Source of the DNA: Apiotrichum sp. Y4204
Taxonomy: Eukaryota > Basidiomycota > Tremellomycetes > Trichosporonales > Trichosporonaceae
NCBI GenBank assembly: GCA_025531455.1
Contig: JAMYHL010000088.1
Span: 62,001 to 126,000, forward strand
Reading direction: 5' to 3'
Length of the DNA stretch: 64,000 nucleotides
Below the pieces are notes generated by a model, which was not told the origin of the DNA, did no database searches, and saw nothing but the letters and a program-made list of their open reading frames with translations. Position 1 is the stretch's first letter, and every line of letters begins with the position of its first letter. Of the stretch, positions 1 through 11,176 are shown piece after piece. The position numbers were made by a program, and so were the translations under genes.

Positions 1-3000
1 GGCCTTGATGGCGGTAACCAGCGACGTGTCAGGGAGGTGCTTGAGAATCCTGAGCAAGCCTGATGGTTAGCGGGGATGCATTCTAACCACGTACGCATCA
101 TGATTGTCCTCGTCGCAAAGCCCTGGCGGACATGATCGTCGCTCTGCGCGACCTGACAGAAGAGAAGCAGCACCTCAAGCGCCCGCTTCGGGGTGTCGTC
201 GACGACCTCAGGGTCCTGGATAACGGCGAGCAAAGACGTAGCGAGGGGATCGAGAATGCCCTCGCGTGTAAACATGCGGCAAAAGTCGGGCTTAGGCGTC
301 GGACTCTGCAGGTCGAACACGCTACCAATGCCCTCGAGGGCCGAGAGAATGAGCGCCTTCTGGTTTGAATAGTCCTCGTCCAGAAGCTCCACGAGGACCT
401 TGAGTCCACGACAACTGCGGGTTAGTTCGCGATAGGGCACTCAACCCACGAAATAAACATTTGCAGCGTAAGAGCGCTGCGGGTGAGATGCTGAATGAAT
501 GTGGAGGCCTCGAGACGCGTCTCGACGGAATGCTTCTTGCTAGTGTAGGGCTGGCGGGTCAGATCATCAACTACGGTGGTTTACCCACAATGATAACAGG
601 GATGCCGCCCACAAGACAGAACGACTCTAGGTTGTCGACGTCAAATGCAACGATCTGGGCCAGTTAGAAGGGGCATCCGCAACTGGCTCACAAAATTAAC
701 AATCTTCAAAAGCCGCACCGCTACATCGCGGTTCATACGTGACTCGAGAAGCTCAAGGACACTGATAGGTTAGCCGGAATCGCACTGCCACCTACGTCAG
801 CATGCCGTGGACCTGGACAAAATGCCGCTCGAGACCCATGTCCGGGGGCGCCGTCTCGAGCATGTTCAACTGGGCGTCAGCGCAGAGGTCAAAATGATAC
901 ACTCACGAGCTCGTCACACACCACCCGCAGAGTGGTGTGGGCCGTGCCAACCTGCATCTGGTCCACAATCTTCTCGACCTGGCCCCACAGCGCGGCCTTC
1001 TTGTTGTGATGGAGATTTGCCTCGAGATCGTCGACATCAAAGTCGTCAAACTCCGCAAAGGGATCCTCCTCGTCCTCTTCCTGTTCCTGCTCCTTCCAGC
1101 TGCGGTTGGAGCGGCGTGTAAGCTGCAGCGAGCCCATGGCGTACGCGCCATCTGCTTCGAAGCCGTGACCAATGTCCGAGTAGTCCTCCTCATCGTCCTC
1201 GGTGTACTTCTGCAACTCGAGGTTCTCGGGCGCCGCCTTGCGCCCGCGCAGAGAGGAGTTGCGCGATCCTGGTGGCGTGCGGATCGAAGCAGTCGGGCTC
1301 GATGTGGACACCGCTTGAGGGGCAGGCGATGGGGCCGGAGTAGACTTCGGGGGAACAGGCGGCGGGCCCATAGTTGGAGGTGAGGGTTTTGGCGGTGGTT
1401 TCGGTGCTTCGCGCTCGCGGTGCTCTCTCGGCTGGGGCTGCAGGGTGCCAATCTTCTGTAAGTCGCTAGGGCGCATTAGGCGGATCCGGCCCTTGTCCCG
1501 GAGCTGGAGTTAGTCGCGACCACCGAACAGTCGACTCACCTTCATGTCGGACAACTTCGCGGCAAGGTCGTCCTCGCCGGCCGCGAGGTCCGAGTAGTCT
1601 TCAACGATACCTGTCATGCGTGCGGACGACGCGGAGGGCTTCGTGCGGGTAACCGCTTTGGCGCGCAGCGTCTCGGTATCTGAGTCATGACCCTCAAGAT
1701 CGGCGTCAGACGACGCGGTCGCCGAGGTCTCTGCTTTCCGCGCTGAATGTCAGTTCGCTCCGGGCAATTCAACTCACGGGTAACCTTTGCAAACCGCTCG
1801 TCAAACGCAATGTCCGCAAAGTCGTTATCCCACTCGGTCTCGCTGTTCTCGCGCGCGCGGTTGAGCACTTCGCTCACGTGCTGGTTCTTCTGCAGCAGCC
1901 CGCCGGCACCAGGAGGTGCCAGAGCTGGTGCCACGGCTGGACCAGGAGCAAGCACCGAGTCGGACCGGTTCCGCGGAGCCTCATTAGCTTTGCTGCGCGG
2001 TGTCCTCCGCATCGTGCTAAAGTTCTTTGGTGATGCTAAACGCGTCAGAAAGATAAACCGAAACAGCGATGGACAACTGATGCGCATCACTGTCATCGCC
2101 AAGGCACGCACCGTTCAGCGCCTCGTTCCACTGCTGCACCTGCTGAATCGCCTCGCCGTGCGTAATCTTCTGCTTTGAGAGGACAACCGTCGCGTCGCGG
2201 CGCGGGGACGCCTCCTCGCTTGGCGCCATCACCGCCGGAATGCTGCCCCGCATAGCATGGTGGTTGCCCGTTCTGCTGTGGTTGTTTTTGGCCTTGGGCG
2301 TCGTGTGACCTGGGTGCTCGCCGGGAGACCGCCGCGCCGTCTGCATCCACGCGTGTCGCAGCAGCTTCTTCGCGGTGACGCGCAGGTTGGGGTCCTTCTG
2401 GAAACACTGGTAGAGAAAGTCCTTGACCACCTGGGGGAGACGTTAGCAGACTGTCCGGTGACTGATCTTGGGTGGCTGAGGGGCCCGCTCCGCGTGGGAC
2501 GACGGGCCGACGCCACTCCGAGTAACACGGCATGCATGCATGCCGCATGCCGCATGCTACCATTGAGGCTGTGACTGACCGGACTTGCTCCCTCGGGTAT
2601 CCGCATCGACTCGTCCTGCACGATTCGCCACAGCGCCTGCATCGGTGCGAGGTCGCCGTATGGTGGCTTGCCCTCGAGGAGCTCGACGACGACACAGCCG
2701 ACGCTCCAAATGTCGCTCGTGGTGGTGGCGCCGCTCTGCTCGATGACCTCCGGCGCCATCCAGTACGGCGAGCCGACAACCTCATTGTCCGCTGCGTCCG
2801 TGTTGGCGACATCCGCAATGTCCGGTGTCGGCGCGCGACTGCTGACACCGAAATCCGCGAGCTTGACACTACCATCCTTGTTAGTGAGGATATTTGCGCC
2901 CTTGATATCGCGATGGATGACACCCTGTTCGTGGAGATACGCGAGGCCCTCGAGGACCTGGCTGATGTAGACGGCGACGAGGGACTCTGGAAACTTGCCA

Positions 3001-3296
3001 AACTTTTTGAGAATGGTCTGCAGCGAGCCGTTCTCGCAGTATTCGAGGATGATGAATAAGTTGTCCTTGTCCTGTGCCGAGCCCTTGTACTTTACGACGT
3101 TTGGGTGGTTGAGCTTTTTGAGGAGATCAATCTCGGACTGGATGTCGGGCAGCGACGACGCGGGCAGCGACTGCACCGAGATGGACTTGATGGCCACCGT
3201 CTCGCCCGTGCGAAAGTTGATCGCGCGATAGACGTTGCCGCTCGCGCCGCGGCCTAGCAGGTCGCCGAACTGGTAATCCAATAAGCTCGCCGCCAT
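1..3296 (-). CDS. cdc7: SIN-type septation kinase (Cdc7/SepH/Cdc15 family), 3' partial
   Basis: The ATG is at 3296 and the gene runs off the left edge, so its C-terminus is missing. Readable exons are 3296-2580, 2430-2112, 2035-1778, 1742-1540, 1503-907, 869-796, 761-692 and more toward base 1. Residues 9 to about 240 are a Ser/Thr kinase domain with glycine loop GRGASGNV, catalytic [11 protein letters not shown], and an activation-segment end WMAPEVIE. It is followed by the WNEALN motif, an acidic patch ([14 protein letters not shown]) and helical ARM-like segments ([18 protein letters not shown] and beyond). This order matches S. pombe Cdc7, Aspergillus SepH and plant MAP3K-epsilon. Family role: the spindle-pole-bound kinase downstream of the Spg1 GTPase in the septation initiation network, which triggers contractile ring closure and septum formation. 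The kinase identity is firm; assignment to Cdc7/SepH rests on the C-terminal ARM region. Confidence 0.9.
2530..2557. repeat. GCATGC repeats inside intron 1 of the kinase gene
   Basis: Within the first intron (2431-2579, 149 nt, longer than most introns here) a 28-nt stretch is made of overlapping or CC-joined copies of the palindrome GCATGC. Whether it has a role is unknown. Confidence 0.6.
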
Positions 3297-4397
3297 GGTT
3301 CATTTCCCGGTCGTGTGAGATAGGAGGACGGGGAGGGGAGTAGGGAAGAGCACGAGCTAGGATATGGGTAGTGGGGGATGGGGTAGGGGTGGCGGACGTG
3401 CTGATGGAGAGAGGGAGAGTTGGAAGAAAATGGGGTGCAAGAGAGAGAAACAAATGCCCAGGCGGCGAGGATGAAGCAAGGGGGGGCCAAAATGTCGGAG
3501 CGCGAGAGAGAACACTCGAGCAACTAGACGTCACAGTGCAGACCGAATCTCCCAAGAAGTCCAAGTCCAGATGAAGAGGTCAGGCCCGCCGGGGGGTAGG
3601 CCGAGTGTTGCCGCTGCTGCCGACGAGCCGACCGGAGAATAAGTGCGGCGGCGTGCCCTGCGGGGTGCGGGGAGCGCGGGGGACGGCGAGGGCTGAGTGG
3701 AGGTGAGAGGTGGAGTGTACGCGTGACGGGCCGGAGAGGGAGTGGAGAATGGAGAATGAGGGGGATGGATGTGGTGGTGAAAATGCAATGCCGATGCTGA
3801 TGGTGATGCAGGTAATGGTGGTGATGGTGGGTGGTGGTGGTTTGTTGTTGTTGTTATGGTTTGTCAACAGCGTGTGGGCGGCGACGACGACGACAGTCGC
3901 GATGATGCGAACTCTTGTTGTGAGCTAAGCAGTAGCGCGCAGTCGCAGTCGCAGTCTAGTACGAGTATCACATGCACAAACCCAACAACATCTATGCCTG
4001 ACCTTTGTCACTCTCTCTCTCTCTCCCCGTCCGCCTCCGCGATCGCGTCCACGTTACGGCATCTCGGAGGTTTACAACTCAACCCCCCAGGTGGTTCCTA
4101 TCACGATAAAACTCTATAGTCCTCGCTGGCCATTGCAATGTGCGGCATGTGGCTCGAGGGGACGCGCGACGCGATGTGTGCTCTGCTCTCTCTTATTGAA
4201 TCATGGATGGATGCGAAGTGACATATTGTCCAGAGCCAGCCCTTTTTCTACTGTATATATGCCCGAGAATGATGCTCTTAGCCTTTTCTTCTTCCAATCT
4301 CCTCATCACCCTCATGATCTCCTCCCTCCTCCCCTTGCACGATCACATCCCAGCTATCCCAGCCACGCACTCCCCACAACGTTGGCCACGTATATGT
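3297..4397. other. Intergenic, 5' of the kinase gene and 3' of SSU72
   Basis: No gene is visible. On the minus strand it should hold the promoter and leader of the kinase gene. It contains purine/pyrimidine-biased runs (3300-3500), imperfect GGTGGT and TTG microsatellites (about 3770-3860) and a short CT microsatellite near 4011-4024. Confidence 0.6.
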
Positions 4398-5699
4398 CTA
4401 GAAGAACGACACAGTGTGCAGCAACGCGTGCGGGTGCTTCTCCGCATGCCGTACGAGGATCCCGTCAATCTCCGCATCAAGATCGCGCGCCTTTTCTATC
4501 GTCTGGCAAAGCTCGAGGATAGACTTGCCCGCAATGTGCGCTTCTTCCGGGTTGTCCTTGATCTCAACGTTGATGACGTGAATGCTGCGGTTGAACTCTC
4601 CGCCTCGTGCGAGAAGATCTGGTGGGTTAGAGAAAAAACGGCTTCGTACCCACCTTCGCAGACCGCATCATAACATCGCTCCTCGCAAGTGATGACCACA
4701 TCGGCAAGCACAGAACGCAGGTCCTGCCACTTCTGCGGTGCAAGCTTGACTTTGCGGTTGCGGTCGAGCATCGGCAGTAGCCCGTTGGCCGTGTAAAGCT
4801 TGGGGTCCTTGGACTCGAGATCCTTGTAGATGACGTCGTAGGGCGTTCCGAAGCGGTACACATTGGGCTTGTCAATGGCGGGCCCGGGAAGACGGACGGC
4901 AGATCCCGTACCTGCCGAGATGACGCGCAGTCCCGCGTTGCTGTCTGTCAGTGGGGAAAGCGAAGCAAAGATTTCACAACGCACTTCAACACCTTATGTG
5001 CCTCCATCGAACGATTCTGAGAGTTAGCAAATTTCAGCCAAACTAACTCACATTATTACTGGCACACACGACACAGAACAGCGGGCGCTGACGAATAGCA
5101 TTCGATGTGTCGACTTCGTCTGCTGCGCCATTGGTGCGGGCGACTTCAGCACGCTGGGGCGGCGGTGCTTCCTGGGTGGGCGCGGGCGCCGCAGCGGGAG
5201 GGGGCGGTCCTCGTCCTCGTGTGCGGGGATCTTGGGGTGCAGAACGCGGGTCACGCGGGTCGCGGGGAATGGCATCGCGGGGGTCGCCGCCGTCGCGGTC
5301 GCGCGGGTCCCGTTGGTCTCGCGGGTCTCCTCGCGGATCACGGTCTCGGAGTCGCGGGTCGCCGCCGCCGCCGCCGCCTCTCCGGGGGTCACGCGGGTCG
5401 GAAGGAAACGGCGGCGTGTTCGTCCCCTGCCCACGTAGCCGCGGATCGTTCTGAAACGGCGAGTTCGAGTTGGCGGCGCGGCCGAACCGATCGCCGCGGG
5501 GGTCTCGAGGATCGCGGGGGTCGCGGCCTTCGTTGGCGCCATACGGCGGATACTGCGATGACCCGGGGTTGCCGCCGTATCCGCCCCCAGCACCACCTCC
5601 TCCTCCTCCGCCACCGCCGCCATATGCGTTCTGCCCGCCATAGTTTTGCCCGCCGCCGCCGCCCTGGCCGTACACGTTCCCGCGGCGTCGTGGGTCCAT
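4398..5699 (-). CDS. SSU72: RNA polymerase II CTD phosphatase Ssu72 with long N-terminal extension
   Basis: Exons 5699-5052, 5016-4985, 4940-4654 and 4618-4398 give 395 residues. The C-terminal ~185 residues are Ssu72: catalytic loop CASNNNRS (CX5RS, split by intron 1), [20 protein letters not shown], the [14 protein letters not shown] block and the general-acid region [16 protein letters not shown]. Family role: Ssu72 is the cysteine phosphatase that removes Ser5/Ser7 phosphates from the polymerase CTD at transcription termination, as part of the cleavage and polyadenylation factor. Usual length is about 195-210 residues with the catalytic Cys near residue 12. Here about 210 residues precede the Cys, made of a Gly/Tyr/Gln-rich segment and many DPR/RDPRG repeats. 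The extension is in frame with a good ATG and no alternative start lies close to the domain, so it is probably real. NUP120 is divergently transcribed 554 bp away. Confidence 0.92.
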
Positions 5700-6253
5700 C
5701 GTGCTGCTGTCAGTGCCAGAAGTCGCGTGGAGGAAGGCTCAAAACTTACATCCGTGAGCGTGCGTGTCGCCAAGGAGCTGGATGAGGATTTGCTCTCGGT
5801 GACCCGAGAGGGGTGGGAGATGGGGATGGAGTGGATGGGGAGGAAGAAGGGAGACAAACAGAAAAGTTGGACCTGCTCGATGTCATTTCATCCAGAAATG
5901 TGGCGGGCCGCGCGGGGGGAGGGGCATGTCATTGTGTGAGGGATGGAGATGGTGATGGAGCGACGGAATCAAAATTGGCTGAGCACACAAAACAATGACC
6001 ACCTCTTTTTGGCGTCGGTGCTCGTCGTCGCAAGTGAGAGAGAGCTACTCTTTGTCACCTCTAGGCAATAACATCAACCACATCCATCACATCCCCTTCT
6101 CCCCTCTTCCACTTCACCCGACGCCGTTGACTCTGGAGGGCGCCGCAGACGACACCTCCTTTTGTGCTTTGCCGTCTCGCGCACTCTCCCTTCTGGCGAC
6201 GCATCGAAAACCGTCGGCGGCTCCGCCCAAACACCACCGCCGACATCATCGCC
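5700..6253. promoter_or_regulatory. Divergent intergenic region SSU72 / NUP120
   Basis: This 554-bp stretch separates the two start codons and must carry both promoters. The NUP120 side is a pyrimidine-rich leader (about 6085-6200). I see no convincing TATA box. Confidence 0.5.
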
Positions 6254-9200
6254 ATGTCCGTTTACACGCCGTTCCAGCTCGTGCACGCGCACCTCCCGCT
6301 GCTCCCGACAGCACCTGGTCCAGTGGCTGAGGTGTCTGTTCCTTCGGACCGGCCCTTCTCCTACACGGACGAGGTGTATACCTCGCCATTGCATCCAGAC
6401 CACGCCGTGAGCGCTGCTTTCGACTCCCGGACAGCGACTCTCGCCCGCACGGTGTATAACGGATATGCTCTCGAGCTGCGGTCGCTCTCGCCGATTCTCA
6501 ACAAGGGAAAGAGTGTTCAGGACCCGACCATCATCCGCATCCTCTTCCCCGATCAGCTGCGGCCGCTCGAGGAAGGCTGCGTGATTCCCTCATTTGGTTC
6601 CCGCGAACTCGTCGTTATTGTCCTCTCCACGGAGAACATCATTTACCGCTTCACATTTCCGCTTGGTCTGTTTGTTGACCGCGGAGACCGTATTCAGTTT
6701 ACGCCCCGGGAGGACGAGTGGGTCGAGCAGTGGCAGATTGATGCCGACCTCATTGCCTCTGCTGGCGGCATTGGCTCGTGGGTTGTGGCGGACGAGGACA
6801 CGGTCGCGTTGGGATGTGCCGATGGCGGCATCATCCGTGTTGTCCGCGACGCAGACTCAAAGCCTGGTGAGTGTGGCTAAAGTAGTAGGAGCTGACGGGA
6901 CAGAGCTGCCGTTCTGGGTTGAGTCGCACCACCGCGGCTCCTCAAGATTGCGCTTCTTCTCGCGCGCAGCGGACGAGCTCATCACGTCGATTGCGCAGTT
7001 CAACTATGAGGACCAGCTCTCGGTGCTGTACACTTACTCGCGGGACTCGAAGCTGCGGACATGGTCGTCGATGACGGGCAACTGCCTGAAATCGGTGGAC
7101 GTCCGCATCGGCGACGGGCAGCAGCAGCTCACAAACTCGCAGCGAAGTGTGTCGTCACCGCGGACGCCCATGCTGCCGACCGACACGTCAGCTTCAGCGA
7201 TTCGCGTTGTCGCCCATCCTAATCCCTCTTCCCGGTGCTCGCATGTCGTCGTCGTCTTCGTGCCGTCTCCGTACGACCCTACGGTGCCAGGCACGTTTGT
7301 GTTCTACCGCGCGTCCAACACCCCGCATGGCGTCAACGACCTCGAGTTTGCGGGCATCCGTTCGGGATCCCTGGACATGGCCGGCAGCCAGCTGCGTGGA
7401 TTCGACATTGTCCCTCCGACGCGGACAGACGCGGTGGACGGCTGGCGTCTCTGGGCAGTGTGGGACCTCAAGGGCTCGCTTGCCGCCGAGAGCATCCAGG
7501 TGAACGACATACTCCAGTTCACGACCTACCTTGAGCCGCAGGTCCGCCCGGCGATGGTGTTTGACTGGCAGCAGGCGGTGCTGGATAACCCCACCAAGCG
7601 CTTCGACAACACCTACTTTGACAACCTCATCGACCTCGAGGCTGCCGACCCGATGAACCCGCACGACAATGAGGACATTACAATCCAGTTCATCAGCCAT
7701 CTGTTTGCCCCCGGACGCTTCTCCACTCTCACATTGACGACTGCGCTTGATGACTACATCGACCAGCTCCCGCCCGCCAACCAGGTCAAATTAGAGACGA
7801 GCGTCTACCCCTCTCTCTCAAGCCGCTTCCGCGCTGCCGTTGGCTCGGCGCTCAAGATGGAGGTCTCGACACAGACTGGTGCTCCGGAAGTGGTCAAGTT
7901 CCGCAAGGATCTCAAGCAGCAGTGGCAGGGTGTGTGGGCCCGCGTTCGTGAGCTCGACAAGCAGGCGCGGTGGCCTGTCGCTACCGCAACCGTCAACGGC
8001 CAGCTCCTCATTCTCGACCGCGACGGTGCCTCTGCTCCTGTTGAGGAAGACACCCCCGGCGTGCTGGTTCAGCTTGGCAAGTCTACGGATCAAGCGACCG
8101 AGTTCCAGAGCCTGCCCGAGGGCTCGCTTCGCGTAACCTATCCCGGTCTCGCCCCGCCCCAGTCTCGTCGCGCACTGACTGCCCTGGCTGTTGCTGGCGA
8201 GGGCCTGTCGGCAATACTTGACAGCAACGAGGTGGAGACGAGCACGGGTTCGGCTCTTGACGCGCTGATAGACACGCTTGATGGGGAGCTGGCATCCGGA
8301 TTCCAGGAGCCTGTGGAGGTTATCGGCGGCAGACTGTGGGAGGGCATTGAGCCGTTTGTGGGGGAGAACGAGCGTTCTTCTCTTGACCGCGCGCTGGCAG
8401 AGTCGTTTTCAGTTGCCAGCACATTGTCCGACGCGCTGGACATTCTCGCTTCCACTCCTGAGGCTGCCTCGGGCGATAAGATGACTGAGAATGCTGTCTT
8501 CTCCGGCTTTGGCAACGCGCTTCTCACTTCGACTATAACGGCAATCATCGCATCACGCTTCGCCTTTGCACGCGACATTCTCCTTGTCGGCCTGTACCAC
8601 CTTTCGCTCTCCGATGAGGTGGATGACGACTTTATCGAGGTACTCGCACGCACGTTCGTCTCGTACCATCGGTACCGCGTGCTGCAGTGGTTGGCCGAGC
8701 AGACGGGCGAGGACGCTATCGAGCGCACGCGTGCCCGCCGCATCGCCAAGCGTCTGCGCGGCAAGGACGACCTGTTTGCCGACTTTGACGCCTTAAAGAT
8801 GCGTGAGGGCGACGATGAGATGGCCGACGGGGACGGGTACAGCACAGCATACTCGCTTCTCCACTCGCTGCTCGCGCGCGTGCTACAGGGTGACGTGTCC
8901 GTGGGCGTCGACACCGTCGCGTGCCTCTTCGACACTGCGTGCGGGTTCCTCGCCGAGCTCGATATTCTCCAGGCTGGCCAGACCGATATCGAACCGACCG
9001 CCAACGACATCCGCCTCGCGTATGCCGTTCTCGCAGATGGACACTCCACCGCCGCTCGGGACATGACCGAGCTGTACCCTCTGTCCTCCGGCCTCGCGTT
9101 CGTGCGCGGCCGCGCTCTCCTTGAAGTCGGCGAGATCGAGGAAGGTGTGCGCCATCTGGAGCTTGCGGCTGTTGGTGTTCGAGGTGAGTTGAGATTTGAC

Positions 9201-10765
9201 CTCCAACAACTGACTTCCAGACGGATCTCTGTCGTGCATTCTGCCCACCTGCACGGGGACGAAGGGGCTGGGCGAGTATTACCGCCGCATCATGGCCGTC
9301 GTCGACGAGCACGGCCTCGAGGCGCCCGTCGCGCGCTTCGGCAACCTCGCGCTGCAGACCATCGAGAACGAAGACCCTTCCACGCGGGATATCTGGACGC
9401 GGGTGTTCCTCGCATACATCACCCTGGGGCAGTACGAGGATGCGTACGCGACACTGACCATGGCGCCATTCCATGACATGTGAGTTGTATGTTTTGCCCA
9501 TTAACTGACATCAGAAAACGCGATCTTCTCGGGCAGCTCATCTCGGCGATGTGCGAGGCGCACGAGGTGGGACGTCTTGTGTCGCTCGGGTTCATAGGCT
9601 TCCAGCGGGATGTGGAGGAGCGCCTCAACTTCAAGGCGCGCAACTCGGACCCGCTTCGCACGCCAAACTACTACAAGGTGCTGTACAGCTGGCACATTTC
9701 GCGCGGCGACTATCGGTCAGCTGGCGAGATCATGTACGCGCAGGGCCAGCGCTTCGCCGAGGCGTCTTCCGCCAAGGCGTCGCACTACGAGCTGTCGGCC
9801 ATGCGGGCGCAGAGCTATCTCGCGGCGATTAATGCGCTGTCGCTTGTGGAGAAGCGCAACGCGTGGATCTCGGTAAATGTCAACCCCGAGTCCATCAGGG
9901 TGAGTCCTTGTCTTGTCGCGTGGTGCCAACATTATACTCACACGACCAGAGCCAGAAGCGTCGCAAGGTGACGACCTACATCCCCGAGGACGAGTTCTCC
10001 CCCGACGTCCAGGCGGTAAACATCATCACGCTCCAGGACATGCGGGCAGAGTACACTGCGGTCCTCTCCCAGCTCCGCCTCTCGCAGCACATCCAGAACC
10101 TGCACGCGCACGGCGTCTCGCTGTCGCCCGACGAGGTCGTCGGCTTCTTCACCCAGCGCAGCATGTTTGACGAGGCGCAGTCCTCGGCGGCGACAATGGG
10201 CGTAGACATGACCGACCTGTTCACGGTGCTCGCAACGCGGTGCGTTGAGCTCGCACGCGCACCAGGCGTCAAGCTCGACAACCCGTCCGCCGCCTTCCTC
10301 TCCCTCTCCCCAGTTACATCCCGCCTGCGCGGCCCGCCAGCCGCCCTCGCCCTGCGGTACCTGCAGGTCGCGTTGGCGCGGCACGACTCGGCGGCCACAC
10401 ACTGGCGGTACCGCGTCGCTGTGGGCGACGCATTCCTGCGGCTCAACGACGACATGCGCTCGGGGTGGCAGGTGCCCCCGTGGCTTGTCGAGGCCGAGAT
10501 GGCGCGCGACCCCGAGGGCTGGATCTCGCGCGCCCTCGCCGCCGGCTGGGTCGCCGAGGCCCTCGGGTGGGCGGCCGACATGCTCCGCCACCAGCCGGCA
10601 CCCGACCTCGTGCCCCGCAAACCCGAGGCCGTGGACGGCGCGTACAACCTCGTCGACCGCGTGCTCGCTGCTGCCGACAGCGAGGCCGAGCTGAAAGAGG
10701 CGGCCGAGACGCTCCGTGCAGAGGTGAAGCGGCGTGTTGCCGGGCTCAAGAAGCGGGATCCCTAG
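6254..10765 (+). CDS. NUP120: Nucleoporin Nup120/Nup160 (Y-complex scaffold)
   Basis: Exons 6254-6866, 6904-9183, 9221-9479, 9515-9899 and 9950-10765 give 1450 residues. I chose the ATG at 6254 (context ATCGCCATGTCC); an in-frame start at 6164 would add 30 residues of no recognisable similarity. The N-terminal half has beta-propeller character, with Nup160-type motifs LFPDQLRPLEEGCVIPSF and a following IIYRFTFPLG. The C-terminal half is alpha-helical, with the conserved segment LGEYYRRIMAVVDEHGLE and a later NYYKVLYSWHISRGDYRSAG. Family role: Nup120/Nup160 is a vertex of the Nup84/Nup107-160 Y-complex coating the nuclear pore membrane. The internal splice sites all restore frame. The very C-terminus is weakly conserved. 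Confidence 0.88.
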
Positions 10766-11176
10766 AAAAGGAAGCCATATCCAAAACCATTGCGTTGCGC
10801 ACGCAACGCCGAACCATACGCCATACAGCATCGTATACCCGTAGTTCTTGTCTGCATGATCATTATTGACCGACTGCTGTCATTGCGAATTGCGAATTGC
10901 TTGCATCTCATCTCGGCACTACTCTTTTCTCATCTAGGACTAGAGGCTTGGAGGGAAATGGGAGGCTATCGCATTACCGGGAATTTGAGACGTGTATATG
11001 ACAGTTATGTCCATGAGGTGCGAGGCGCACGGGGGATATTGCATGTGAAGGGGACGAGTCCATGAAGATGATCGTAAGAAAGGTATATAGCGCGGAGCGC
11101 GCGAAACGGCAGTGGGCTAACCCGGCCACATCCCGCGGCGGAATCTAGTGCAGCGGGGTGCAACCTATCAAGCCGC
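10766..11176. other. Convergent intergenic region NUP120 / tetraspanin
   Basis: About 410 bp of 3'-untranslated and spacer sequence between two convergent genes. No gene or RNA recognised. Confidence 0.6.

Noticed and set aside
5100..5450. Repetitive DNA resembling a CRISPR or satellite array
   Set aside because: The repeats are coding (DPR codons in SSU72), irregular and without spacers.
5105..5785. 226-codon plus-strand frame opposite the SSU72 extension
   Set aside because: Arises from the GC-rich DPR/Gly codon repeats read on the other strand.
6164..6253. Upstream ATG adding 30 residues to NUP120
   Set aside because: The extra residues are Arg-rich and unlike nucleoporin N-termini; the ATG at 6254 has a better context.
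8138..9064. 308-codon minus-strand frame inside NUP120
   Set aside because: Antisense shadow; Ser/Arg-rich composition and no conserved motif.
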